From: Nocardia mikamii NBRC 108933
GTDB taxonomy: Bacteria > Actinomycetota > Actinomycetes > Mycobacteriales > Mycobacteriaceae
Length of the DNA: 64,000 nucleotides
Direction of reading: 5' to 3'
Assembly (NCBI RefSeq): GCF_001613505.1
Contig: NZ_BDCM01000012.1
Span: forward strand, 310,001-374,000
Position numbers and translations under genes: made by a program. Numbering within the stretch: position 1 is the stretch's first letter; each line of letters starts with the position of its first letter. Of the stretch, positions 17,068 through 24,790 are shown piece after piece. A model generated the notes under the pieces. It worked only from the letters and a program-made list of their open reading frames with translations. It made no database searches and was not told where the DNA came from.

Positions 17068-17553
17068 TCACTCTCGCCGCAGCCGCGGCGGATTGCGGCG
17101 GCGGATCTGCAACAGGTCGGTGGCACAGCGGCACACCGGATGCAGAGCGTCGGCGAGTTCCTCGGTGAGGACGTTCGCGGCCGGGGTGTAGACGCTCAGC
17201 ACTCCGACCACCGCACCGTCGTCGTCGGACAGCGGCTGGCACTGCACCGCTTGCACTCCCCACAACCGCAGTTCGGCGCCGCACCCCGGCCACCGGGAGA
17301 TGCCGGCGAGATCGGTGATCACGATCGGGACGCCAGTCGCCGCCACCTCGCGAGCGGGGCTGTCGGGGTGCAGCAGCTGCGCCTCCTCCACCATGCGCGC
17401 GCGGTGCGTCGTCGCCGCGACGATCTCTAGTACCGTTCCGCCGTGCGCGGTGACCCCCGCCATCGGCGACCCCGGCAGGGCACGCAGCAGCGCGGCGACT
17501 CCGGCCGCCGAGACAGGCGACACACCGGCGCGACCGGGCGGGTCACTGTGCAT
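17068..17553 (-). CDS. GAF domain protein
   Basis: A 161-residue protein almost entirely occupied by one GAF-like sensor domain (ATTHRARMVEEAQLLHPDSPAREVAATGVPIVITDLA through CQPLSDDDGAVVGVLSVYTPAANVLT). The ATG at 17553 follows GAGGTC. No output domain is attached, so it may act through a partner or bind a small ligand. The gene lies just upstream of gap on the same strand, with a gap of about 130 bases. Function unknown. Confidence 0.75.
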   Translation of the reverse strand: MHSDPPGRAGVSPVSAAGVAALLRALPGSPMAGVTAHGGTVLEIVAATTHRARMVEEAQLLHPDSPAREVAATGVPIVITDLAGISRWPGCGAELRLWGVQAVQCQPLSDDDGAVVGVLSVYTPAANVLTEELADALHPVCRCATDLLQIRRRNPPRLRRE

Positions 17554-17865
17554 AACGGACCTCGATCCGACGCGACGAGTCAACGTGAGAGGTGGCATAC
17601 CGCACCGGCAGAACCGGGTCGAGGTATGACGACCAGTCTTCGAGTAACCCGCTGCCCCTCACGGCAAACCTCGTCCGGGCTCGCCGGATTCGGCCCGTCG
17701 GCACACGCCGGCCGAATGTTCGTCCGGTACAAGCCGTTTGCGTCATTGCGCCGAGTACGCGAGGCCACCGTTTCGCGGCGCGCCACCGGGGTACCCATCG
17801 ACAATCCGCACTCGGAACGACTTCGTCACCGGCCGAGGGCCCCGTCACCACAGGAGGTGTGCTGT
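17554..17865. other. Gene-free 312-bp divergent intergenic region
   Basis: No convincing coding frame. It separates the divergent GAF gene and the small 82-residue gene and contains the 8-bp inverted repeat listed separately. Confidence 0.5.
17688..17717. promoter_or_regulatory. Inverted repeat between divergent genes
   Basis: Perfect arms ATTCGGCC and GGCCGAAT separated by 14 bases in the divergent intergenic region. Candidate operator serving one or both flanking genes. Confidence 0.35.
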
Positions 17866-18114
17866 ATGGACGATCTCCAGCGCAGAGTGCTGACCGCGCT
17901 GACATCCGCGCGGCGCGGGCTGAAGACCGCGGACGCACGCCTGCTGGAGCGTCGAATCGTGGGTCTGCGCGCAGAAGTCGACGCCGCCGGCTATCCCCGG
18001 CCCCAGCATCTACGTCTCAAAGCGTCGTGCGCGGAGGCACTGGCGGCGGCCAGGTGGACATTGGGGCGGCCGAATCCGCAGGCATTCCGGCCGGCGATAC
18101 CGGCCGCCTCGTAG
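17866..18114 (+). CDS. Small hypothetical protein, 82 residues
   Basis: ATG preceded by a near-perfect AGGAGG eight bases upstream, which is the main support for the gene. The product is helical and basic (MDDLQRRVLTALTSARRGL; DARLLERRIVGLRAEVDAAGYP) with no membrane segment. Family not recognised; could be a small nucleic-acid-binding or partner protein. Confidence 0.6.
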   Translation: MDDLQRRVLTALTSARRGLKTADARLLERRIVGLRAEVDAAGYPRPQHLRLKASCAEALAAARWTLGRPNPQAFRPAIPAAS

Positions 18115-18183
18115 CCGACCGGCCACACGCCGAGTGTGCCTGGTTTCGGTTGCGGCACAATTCGTTTCGAGCCGGTCGTCCGC

Positions 18184-18684
18184 TCAGCCCCGGTCGTCCG
18201 CGATCAGCGAGTCGAGATAGATCGACGCGATCTCCTCGAGCCCACGCTGATCGACCGGACCGAATCGGCCGAGTTCGGGACTGTCCAGGTCGAACACGCC
18301 GATCACGGTGTCCTCGTGAATCAACGGCACCACCAGTTCGGACCTGCTCGCCGGATCACAGGCGATATGGTCGGGCACCGCGTGCACGTCGGCAACGCGT
18401 TGCGTCCGGCGGGTCCGCGCCGCCGCACCGCACACACCGCGGTCCAGTGCGATGCGCACGCAGGCCGGGCGGCCCTGGAACGGGCCGACCACCAGTTCCT
18501 TCCCGTCGTAAAAATAGAATCCCACCCAGTTCAGACCGGGAAGACCGTGATAGACCAGCGCGGAAAGGTTGGCGGCGTTGGCAATCCGATCGTGTTCGCC
18601 GGCCACGAGCGAACGGGCGGATGCCGCGAGCTCCCGATAGCGCTGTTCGTCCGCGTGGTCGGCGCGGATGCCGGCGGCGCTCAT
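18184..18684 (-). CDS. msrC: Free methionine-(R)-sulfoxide reductase (GAF type)
   Basis: A 166-residue GAF enzyme with the full cysteine set of fRMsr: Cys in GRPACVRI, Cys in DRGVCGAAARTRRTQ, and Cys in HIACDPASRSELVVP, equivalent to Cys84, Cys94 and Cys118 of the E. coli enzyme. NWVGFYFYDGKELVVGPFQG is the expected substrate pocket strand. It reduces free L-methionine-R-sulfoxide in the cytoplasm and so protects the methionine pool from oxidation. Two 14-bp direct repeats lie immediately upstream of the start. Confidence 0.9.
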   Translation of the reverse strand: MSAAGIRADHADEQRYRELAASARSLVAGEHDRIANAANLSALVYHGLPGLNWVGFYFYDGKELVVGPFQGRPACVRIALDRGVCGAAARTRRTQRVADVHAVPDHIACDPASRSELVVPLIHEDTVIGVFDLDSPELGRFGPVDQRGLEEIASIYLDSLIADDRG

Positions 18685-18694
18685 GCCGCACCTG

Positions 18695-18726
18695 CGTAGT
18701 TCACGAGTACTTCGTAGTTCACGAGT
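18695..18726. repeat. Tandem 14-bp direct repeat in msrC promoter region
   Basis: CGTAGTTCACGAGT occurs at 18695-18708 and again at 18713-18726, an 18-bp period. The first copy is 11 bases from the msrC start codon. It could be a regulator site or a simple duplication. Confidence 0.6.
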
Positions 18727-18844
18727 CGATGTTCCCTCTCTCGACGGTCACGGTCATTCGGACGCCTCAGCGGGCCACCCCCTTCCGTCCCGGCAGGCGG
18801 GACCGGCAGGCGGCGCCACGGCGGATCCGTGTTTTCGTTGTCCC

Positions 18845-19216
18845 ATGGCTTCAGCGGAACGGATTCGAGCAACGGTGCACCGGTATCTCGAGGCGGTGGG
18901 CTCGGGGACCGCCGCCGAGGTGGCGGCATGTTACAGCGAGGACGCCACCGTGGAGGATCCGTTCGGCTCGCCGCCGCACGTCGGCCGGGCCGCGATCGAA
19001 AAGTTCTACGGCGCACTGGATTCCGCGCATATGCGTACCGAGCTGCTCGACCTGCGGATCGCGGGCGGCGCGGCGGCGTTCCGGTTCCGGGTGGTGACCG
19101 AGACCGGCTCTCGCACCACGACGATCGAACCGATCGATGTGATGACCTTCGACGAGGACGCGCGCATCACCGGTATGCGAGCGTTCTGGTCGCCGGAGGA
19201 CGTACGCGTCGACTGA
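18845..19216 (+). CDS. Ketosteroid isomerase homologue (NTF2-like)
   Basis: A 123-residue protein that aligns by eye along its whole length with steroid Delta5-3-ketoisomerase: RYLEAV gives Tyr14, TVEDPFGSPPHVGR gives Asp38, and EPIDVMTFDE gives Asp98, the three catalytic residues of KSI. MRAFWSPEDVRV matches the family's C-terminal strand. The ATG follows after an unrelated GC-rich leader. KSI moves a C5-C6 double bond into conjugation with the 3-keto group in steroid catabolism. It may act on a steroid or another enone; the neighbours do not form a clear steroid operon. Confidence 0.82.
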   Translation: MASAERIRATVHRYLEAVGSGTAAEVAACYSEDATVEDPFGSPPHVGRAAIEKFYGALDSAHMRTELLDLRIAGGAAAFRFRVVTETGSRTTTIEPIDVMTFDEDARITGMRAFWSPEDVRVD

Positions 19217-19226
19217 GTGCCGTGGG

Positions 19227-20219
19227 TCATCGCAGCGCGGCAATGACCTCGCGCTCGAACAACTCCACCCCGGACAGGTCGTAGGCCGACTCGGGGAAGT
19301 TGTGGATCGCGTACGACAAGCCGAGATCGCGGACCCGGGACAGGTTTTCGATGATCTGTTCCGGTGTGCCGACCGCAGGGGAATCGGCGTAGAGCTTGGT
19401 GACCCAGTCCCGCGCGGCGTCCGCCCCGAGCGCGGGGGCCAGCCGCGAGGCGAGTGCGTCCAGCCGTTCACGCACCTCCGCCTCGGTGGCGCCGATCACG
19501 GTGTTGAAGTTGGAGCTGCGGGTGATCGCGTCGAAATCGGTTCCGACGGCGGCGCAATGGTCGCGCAGCAGCTCGGACTTGTGGGTGAAGGTTTCGGGAT
19601 CGCCGGCGAAGTTGGTGTACTGCGCGTATTGCGCGGCGATGCGCAGCGTGACCTTTTCGCCCCCGCCCGCGACCCAGATCGGAATGCCGCCCTCCTGGAG
19701 CGGCAACGGATACACCCGGGCGCCGTCGACCTGGTAGTACTTGCCGTCCAAGGTGGCGGTGCCGGTGGTCCACGCTTGACGGAAGATCTGCACTCCCTCG
19801 TCGAGGCGGCCCAAACGCTCACCCGCGGAAGGGAATCCGTACCCGTAGGCGCGCCACTCGTGCTCGTACCAGCCGCCGCCGATACCCATCTCGACCCGGC
19901 CGCCCGATACGAGATCCACGGTCGCGGCGACCTTGGCGAGGTAGGCCGGATTCCGGTAGCTGATCGCCGTGCACATCTGCCCGAGCCGGATGCGCGTCGT
20001 GGTGGCGGCGAAGGCCGACATGAGCGTCCACGCCTCGTGAGTCGCTTCCTCGGTGGGAACCGGCACGGTGTGGAAATGGTCGTAGACCCACAGCGATTCC
20101 CAGACTTCCGCGGCGTCGGCACGCTGCGCCAGATCCCGCATCACACCCCATTGCGCCCCCGGTTCGATGCCGACCAGGTCCAGCCGCCAGCCCTGGGGAA
20201 TGAAGATGCCGAAACGCAC
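19227..20219 (-). CDS. LLM-class F420-dependent oxidoreductase
   Basis: A 330-residue luciferase-like protein. The GTG start follows GAGGAGG by six bases. Motifs: VRFGIFIPQGW at the N-terminus, SLWVYDHFHTVP, RIRLGQMCTAISYRNPAYLAK, DLVSGGRVEMGIGGGWYEHEWRAYGYGFP, and IPIWVAGGGEKVTLRIAAQYA. This is the pattern of the actinobacterial F420 subgroup. The substrate is unknown. It is convergent with the KSI-like gene with 10 bases between stops. Confidence 0.85.
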   Translation of the reverse strand: MRFGIFIPQGWRLDLVGIEPGAQWGVMRDLAQRADAAEVWESLWVYDHFHTVPVPTEEATHEAWTLMSAFAATTTRIRLGQMCTAISYRNPAYLAKVAATVDLVSGGRVEMGIGGGWYEHEWRAYGYGFPSAGERLGRLDEGVQIFRQAWTTGTATLDGKYYQVDGARVYPLPLQEGGIPIWVAGGGEKVTLRIAAQYAQYTNFAGDPETFTHKSELLRDHCAAVGTDFDAITRSSNFNTVIGATEAEVRERLDALASRLAPALGADAARDWVTKLYADSPAVGTPEQIIENLSRVRDLGLSYAIHNFPESAYDLSGVELFEREVIAALR

Positions 20220-20380
20220 GCCGCGCCTCCTCGTCGAGAGAACAGATCCGCCGGTCACTTTTCCCACCGATGCGCCCGCGGGCAAGAGTTCGGCGCTCGG
20301 CGCGCCGAACTTCTCCGCGGCCCGGATATGCGCAGACCCGGCGAAACCGGGATCGGTTCACCGGGTCTGGGGGGACTTCG

Positions 20381-20467
20381 TCAGAGCAAAACGCCGATCA
20401 AACCGGTGAGGATCGATCCGAGACCCGAGGCCAGAGCTCCGACAACCGCGATGATTCCGCTGATCAC
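20381..20467 (-). CDS. 28-residue hydrophobic peptide
   Basis: A tiny gene with a GTG start preceded by GGGAGAAAGGAACGCT, an almost ideal ribosome binding site at the right distance. The product is wholly made of Ile, Leu, Val, Gly, Ala, Ser and Thr apart from its start, without any charged residue (begins MISGIIAVVGAL, ends LIGVLL), and would form one membrane-spanning or amphipathic glycine-rich helix. Its termination codon is followed by no other gene on the strand for 160 bases. It resembles in size and composition small membrane or pore-forming peptides, but no homologue is recalled. It is not in frame with the neighbouring hydrolase gene. Confidence 0.55.
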   Translation of the reverse strand: MISGIIAVVGALASGLGSILTGLIGVLL

Positions 20468-20524
20468 AGCGTTCCTTTCTCCCAGCGTTCCGTTGGCAAA
20501 CCACGAAGTATTCGATGTCGACGC

Positions 20525-20548
20525 ACATGTCGGATTGGTCCGACCTGT
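20525..20548. promoter_or_regulatory. Hairpin between hydrolase and small peptide gene
   Basis: Arms ACATGTCGGA and TCCGACCTGT (one mismatch) around TTGG. It lies between the stop of the hydrolase gene and the start of the peptide gene on the minus strand; it may be a transcription terminator without a U tract, or an operator for the peptide gene. Confidence 0.4.
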
Positions 20549-20571
20549 GCCGGCGTGGGCGCAGGTGAGCG

Positions 20572-21357
20572 TCACGATCGATCGCCGGCGCGCGCCACGC
20601 GCGTGAGCCACTCGGCCAGCAGGGCGCGCAGCAGTTCCGGTTGCTCGTGCGGCAGAGCGTGTCCGGCCTCGTCGACCACGACGAGCGAGGCGTGCGGACA
20701 ACGCTCGAACAGGTCGGTCGCCGCCGCGTAACCGACCGTCGAATCCAGGCGCCCGGCCACGATCGTGGTCGGTCCCGGATAGGGCGGTGCGCCGTCCGGG
20801 CTCAGCTGCCACCGCTCACCGATGCGCCGCGCCGCGGCCCGATCGACCAGCTCGGCGGCCGGTGCGACGACACGCTCGTAGCGGTCGAGCATGGCGGGTG
20901 TCCGGACGACGAAGTAGCCGCGAAAATCGTCGTCGCCGAGATCGCCCGGCCCGGCCACGACGCGATGCGCCGGAAGGTCGCGCACTCCCGGCAACAGCGG
21001 GCAGACCAGCGCCAGGCCGGCCACCCGGGTGGCGCGCCGCGCGGCCATCGCCTGCGCGTAGTACCCGCCCGCCGAATGGCCGACGAGCAGGAAATCACCG
21101 CCGGTGACCGCGTCCGAGAAGTACAGCAGCGCGGCGAGCACATCGTCGGCGTTGCGCAGTGTGGCGGGCGCGGCGGTGTGTCCCGCACCGGGCAGGTCGG
21201 GGTAGATCCGCCGCAACCCGGTGGCGTCGCCGAGAACCGGTTCGAAGCACGCCTCGGCCTCGCGGTGATCGACACCGGCGCCGTGCAGCACCACCACCGG
21301 GCGGCCCGTGCCGTGCTCCACGTAATGAAAAACGACCTCGCCCGCACGCAGCTCCAT
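20572..21357 (-). CDS. Alpha/beta-fold hydrolase
   Basis: A 261-residue hydrolase. The oxyanion motif VVVLHGAGVDH, nucleophile Ser in LVGHSAGGYYAQA (about residue 97), acid in TTIVAGRLDSTVGY and His in VVDEAGHALPHEQPELL are all present, so it should be active. The ATG at 21357 starts MELRAGEVVFHYVEHG at the normal distance from the oxyanion strand. Substrate unknown (ester, lactone or C-C bond). It is divergent from the ECF sigma factor with 63 bases between starts. Confidence 0.87.
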   Translation of the reverse strand: MELRAGEVVFHYVEHGTGRPVVVLHGAGVDHREAEACFEPVLGDATGLRRIYPDLPGAGHTAAPATLRNADDVLAALLYFSDAVTGGDFLLVGHSAGGYYAQAMAARRATRVAGLALVCPLLPGVRDLPAHRVVAGPGDLGDDDFRGYFVVRTPAMLDRYERVVAPAAELVDRAAARRIGERWQLSPDGAPPYPGPTTIVAGRLDSTVGYAAATDLFERCPHASLVVVDEAGHALPHEQPELLRALLAEWLTRVARAGDRS

Positions 21358-21420
21358 GACCCGCAAGCTACCCGGCCGGTCCCGCTGTCGGCGGTGACAC
21401 GGAGGTGCGAGCATGAGACG

Positions 21421-22443
21421 GTGAGTGTGTCCGCGAGTGAACCGCCGCCGGAATCCGAGGGGCCGGAGTCCGGCGCTTCGGGGTCCGAGGCGCTCGAAGC
21501 GCTGCGGATCCCGCTGACCGGCTATTGCTACCGCCTGCTCGGTTCGTCGGCCGATGCCGACGACGCGGCGCAGGAGACGCTGATCCGCGCCTACACCCGG
21601 TTCGACAGTTTCGACCCCGGGCGCGGCCGGCTCTCGACGTGGGTGCATGCCATCGCCACCAATATCTGCCTGGACATGCTGCGCTCGGCGCGCCGCCGGA
21701 TGCTGGTGTGGGAAGGCCCGGTATCCACCGGTTTCGACCCGGATGCGGTCGTGCCCGCCGACCGGTGGCTCGACCCGGTCGCCGACGCGCGGGTGCTCGA
21801 CCCGGCCGACCGGGTCGTCCGCCGCGAATCGGTGCGGTTGGCCTTCGTCGCGGCACTGCAACATCTGCCGCCACGCCAGCGGGCGGTGCTGGTCCTGCGC
21901 GAGGTGCTGGCGTTCAGTGCCGCCGAAACCGCGACCATGCTCGAGGTCAGCCCGGCCGCGGTCAACAGCGCGCTGCAACGCGCGCGCACCACCCTGGCCG
22001 CGGTCCGGCCCTCCGCCACCGATCCGCTCGATCCCGACGATCCGGACGACCGCGACCTGGTCCGCCGCTACGTCGCGGCCTTCGAGAGCCACGATGTCGA
22101 CGGTCTCGCCGCGCTGCTGTGCGAGGACGCCGAATCCGGTATGCCGCCGTTCGCCTGGCGACTGAGCGGGCGCGACCTCATCGTCTCGGTGTTCGCGGCG
22201 GGCGACGCGTGCGCCGACGATCGGCTGATTCCGGTGCGGATGAACGGTTCGGTGGGATTCGGTCAGTACCGCCCCGACACCGACGGTGTGCTGCGCCCCT
22301 TCGCACTGCTCGCGATCCAGGCGCGGTCGGGGCTGATAGCGCGGCAGGTGACCTACCTGGGCAGTGGTGATCGGTTCGCCGAATTCGGGCTTCCGCCGAT
22401 TCTCCGCGTATCCACCGATGAATTCTCGCCGTCGGGTTCGTAG
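21421..22443 (+). CDS. ECF sigma factor with C-terminal SnoaL-like domain
   Basis: A 340-residue extracytoplasmic-function sigma factor. Region 2 is visible as YCYRLLGSSADADDAAQETLIRAYTRFDSFDPGRGRLSTWVHAIATNICLDMLR, region 4 as LQHLPPRQRAVLVLREVLAFSAAETATMLEVSPAAVNSALQRAR. The last 130 residues form a SnoaL/NTF2-like domain (RRYVAAFESHDVDGLAALLCEDAE), as in the SigG/SigX5 and ECF41-like groups where this tail controls activity in place of an anti-sigma factor. No anti-sigma gene is next to it. The GTG at 21421 is the best in-frame start. A maleylpyruvate-isomerase-like gene follows. Confidence 0.88.
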   Translation: MSVSASEPPPESEGPESGASGSEALEALRIPLTGYCYRLLGSSADADDAAQETLIRAYTRFDSFDPGRGRLSTWVHAIATNICLDMLRSARRRMLVWEGPVSTGFDPDAVVPADRWLDPVADARVLDPADRVVRRESVRLAFVAALQHLPPRQRAVLVLREVLAFSAAETATMLEVSPAAVNSALQRARTTLAAVRPSATDPLDPDDPDDRDLVRRYVAAFESHDVDGLAALLCEDAESGMPPFAWRLSGRDLIVSVFAAGDACADDRLIPVRMNGSVGFGQYRPDTDGVLRPFALLAIQARSGLIARQVTYLGSGDRFAEFGLPPILRVSTDEFSPSGS

Positions 22444-22481
22444 CAGAGGTGACCACTCCCTACGACCGAAACGACGGAGTC

Positions 22482-23084
22482 ATGACCTCGACCGACACCG
22501 ACACCACCGTCCTGCGCAAGCACACCGTGGCCGAGCGCCGACGCCTCGCGGAGCTGCTCGCCGGCCTGGCACCGGAGCAGTGGGCCGCGCCCTCGCTGTG
22601 CGAGGGCTGGCGAGTCCGTGAGGTGCTCGCCCATATGACGATGCCCTACCGCGCATCCACGTGGTCGTTCGTGCGCGGGCTGGCCGGTGCGCGCTTCTCG
22701 TTCCACCGCTACGCCGACCGGGCCGCGCGCGCGGACACCGCGCGGATGAGCGATGCGGAACTGCTCGCGTCGCTGCGCGACAACATCGAACACCCGTGGC
22801 GTCCGCCGGGCGGTGGTGCGGTGGGCGCGCTGAGCCACGACGTGATCCACGGCCTGGACATCACCGAACCCCTCGGGTTGCCGCCCGCCCCGCCGGAGCG
22901 GATCGCCCTCGTGCTCGACCAGGCGAGCCCGAAGTCGCTGCGCTACTTCGGCGTCGATCTGACCGGCCGGCAACTGCGCGCATCCGACGTACCGGTCACG
23001 CTGGGGTCGGGCACGCCGATCACGATGTGCGCCAAGGACATTCTGCTCACCGTCACCGGCCGCCGCCCGCTGCGAGCCGACTGA
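22482..23084 (+). CDS. Maleylpyruvate isomerase/DinB family (mycothiol-dependent type) protein
   Basis: A 200-residue four-helix-bundle protein. RRRLAELLAGLAPEQWAAPSLCEGWRVREVLAHMTMP gives the W-x-x-P-(S)-L-C-x-G-W-x-V-x-(D/E)-V-x-x-H signature of the mycothiol-dependent maleylpyruvate isomerase family, and HDVIHGLDITEPLGL supplies the second metal-binding histidine pair. Such enzymes use mycothiol in isomerase or transferase reactions. A GTG at 22449, six bases after the sigma factor stop, is an alternative start. It is probably co-transcribed with the sigma factor gene. Confidence 0.82.
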   Translation: MTSTDTDTTVLRKHTVAERRRLAELLAGLAPEQWAAPSLCEGWRVREVLAHMTMPYRASTWSFVRGLAGARFSFHRYADRAARADTARMSDAELLASLRDNIEHPWRPPGGGAVGALSHDVIHGLDITEPLGLPPAPPERIALVLDQASPKSLRYFGVDLTGRQLRASDVPVTLGSGTPITMCAKDILLTVTGRRPLRAD

Positions 23085-23108
23085 CGGAGCCGGCCGAGAC
23101 CGCCGTGC

Positions 23109-23987
23109 TCACAGGCCGCCGAGGCGTGCGAGCACGGCGAAGGCCGCATCGTCGGCCGACCACAGCGCAGTGATCTCCGCGCGCGTGGCCTCGGCGGTGG
23201 CGGGGTTCTGCAACGCCAGCCCATTGGTCCAGACCACCACGTTGTAGCCCAGGTCGGCGACCTCGAGCAGCGGCCCGGTGGCCACGCCCTGGCCGAACAG
23301 GCGATCGAGTCCTTCGCCGACGAAATAGAAGCGCCACAGCGGCCCGAGGTCGGCGTTGTACACCTGCTCGGTGCGATCGACGATCAGATCGCCGCTGCGG
23401 GCGATGGCGTCGACGATGCGGAAGAAGTCCGGCGCGTTCTCGGGTCTACTGCCCACCGCGGCGACCGCATAGGCCAGGTCGACCGTCAGGTGCGCGTTGT
23501 ATCCGGCCATCGCGACCCGCGCGGGCGACTGGTCGCATTGCCCGGCCAGCTGGAAATACCAGGCCCAGTGGGGCTCCGGCGTGCCGTCGGTGAACTCGGC
23601 GTGCAGGTTCACCAGGAACCGGCGCAGCAGTTCGTAACTGATCGCGTGAGCGTATTCCGGATCGACGAACGCGGTGGGATCGTGCTGCAACGGCAGCACC
23701 GGGTCCTGCTCGACGGCGTCGAGCCCCACGTCGAACAGGCCCCGCCGATCATGATGGGCGGTAAGGATTTCGGTGATCCGATGATTGCGCGCCACCGCCT
23801 CGCCGAATCGGTCGAGGGTGGACCCCGCGCCGATGGTCGTGGTGTCCGACAGCTCGGCGACGGTCCGGATCTCCGCGGGCGACAGCGGTGTGCCGCACCG
23901 GGTGCCGGCCACGGCCTCGGCCTGCGGCGCGGCAGCGACCAGAGTCGAAAAAGCAAGAGCCACAACGATCGACGCGACACGGAGCAT
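23109..23987 (-). CDS. Secreted protein of unknown function (possibly DUF5995-like)
   Basis: A 292-residue protein with a clear N-terminal signal peptide (MLRVASIVVALAFSTLVAAAPQAEA, cut after AEA) preceded by an AGGATGG site. The mature part is helical with conserved-looking tracts RFLVNLHAEFTDGTPEPHWAWYFQLAGQC, MAGYNAHLTVDLAYAVAAVGS and PLWRFYFVGEGLDRLFG. The combination recalls DUF5995 proteins, from memory only. Two cysteines (RCGTP, GQCDQS) could form a disulfide. No enzymatic motif recognised. Confidence 0.65.
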   Translation of the reverse strand: MLRVASIVVALAFSTLVAAAPQAEAVAGTRCGTPLSPAEIRTVAELSDTTTIGAGSTLDRFGEAVARNHRITEILTAHHDRRGLFDVGLDAVEQDPVLPLQHDPTAFVDPEYAHAISYELLRRFLVNLHAEFTDGTPEPHWAWYFQLAGQCDQSPARVAMAGYNAHLTVDLAYAVAAVGSRPENAPDFFRIVDAIARSGDLIVDRTEQVYNADLGPLWRFYFVGEGLDRLFGQGVATGPLLEVADLGYNVVVWTNGLALQNPATAEATRAEITALWSADDAAFAVLARLGGL

Positions 23988-24091
23988 ACGGTGACCATCC
24001 TGTCCGGTGACGTACGGCGGTGTTGCCGATACGGTACTGCTGTTCGGCCGGAGGCGGTGTGAGCGGCGTCGGCGATGTCGTCGGTTCGCTC

Positions 24092-24691
24092 TCACGATCG
24101 GCTCTCCCCCTCGGCAGGCGCACTCGGGCGCACGTGCGCGCGCATGCCCTGGGGGCCGAACAGGATGAGCAATTCGACCACGCCGCCGTCGGCGCTGCCC
24201 AGCCAGTGCGGTACCGATGTGTCGAATTCCGCCGCCTCGCCGGGCGGCAGGGTCAGGTCGCGGTCGCCGAGCACCAGACGCAGCCGGCCGTTGAGCACGT
24301 AGAGCCATTCGAAACCCTCGTGCGTCTGCGGTGTCGGCTCCTGCGGTTCGGGTCGCGCGGGGATGATCATCTTGAACGCCTGCACGCCGCCGGGCCGCCG
24401 GGACAGCGGCACGAACGTCATGCCGTATCGCCGGATCGGTTTCAGGTGGATGCGCGGGTCGCCGGTGCGCGGAGCGCCGACCAGGTCGTCGAGCGGGACG
24501 TTGTAGGTGCGCGACAGCGGCAGCAGCAGTTCCAGCGTCGCCCGCCGCTGCCCACTCTCCAAGCGCGACAACGTACTTTCCGACACCCCGGTGCTCGCCG
24601 CGAGGTCGGCGAGGGTGATCCCGCGCTCGCGGCGCAACGTGCGCAACCGCGGACCGACCGCGCCGAGTACCTCGTCCGTTTCGTCACGCAT
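24092..24691 (-). CDS. XRE-family regulator with C-terminal cupin domain
   Basis: A 199-residue regulator. Residues 12-66 form an XRE HTH (LRTLRRERGITLADLAASTGVSESTLSRLESGQRRATLELLLPLSRTYNV); residues 110-185 are a small cupin (THEGFEWLYVLNGRLRLVLGDRDLTLPPGEAAEFDTSVPHWLGSA) with His and Glu metal-ligand candidates. The family senses small molecules through the cupin and typically represses an adjacent gene. It is divergent from a DinB-like gene with a 7-bp inverted repeat between them. Confidence 0.87.
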   Translation of the reverse strand: MRDETDEVLGAVGPRLRTLRRERGITLADLAASTGVSESTLSRLESGQRRATLELLLPLSRTYNVPLDDLVGAPRTGDPRIHLKPIRRYGMTFVPLSRRPGGVQAFKMIIPARPEPQEPTPQTHEGFEWLYVLNGRLRLVLGDRDLTLPPGEAAEFDTSVPHWLGSADGGVVELLILFGPQGMRAHVRPSAPAEGESRS

Positions 24692-24697
24692 GGGGCC

Positions 24698-24718
24698 ATC
24701 TTGCCGGAACAGCAAGAT
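24698..24718. promoter_or_regulatory. Inverted repeat in divergent promoter of XRE-cupin and DinB genes
   Basis: Perfect arms ATCTTGC and GCAAGAT separated by seven bases, starting 7 bases upstream of the regulator start. Candidate autoregulatory operator. Confidence 0.45.
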
Positions 24719-24790
24719 TTCGTGCCGATTCACCACGGCGGCGGCGAGGCTGAACGGGTACGACCGCACACCGATCGCGAAGGAGCCGTC

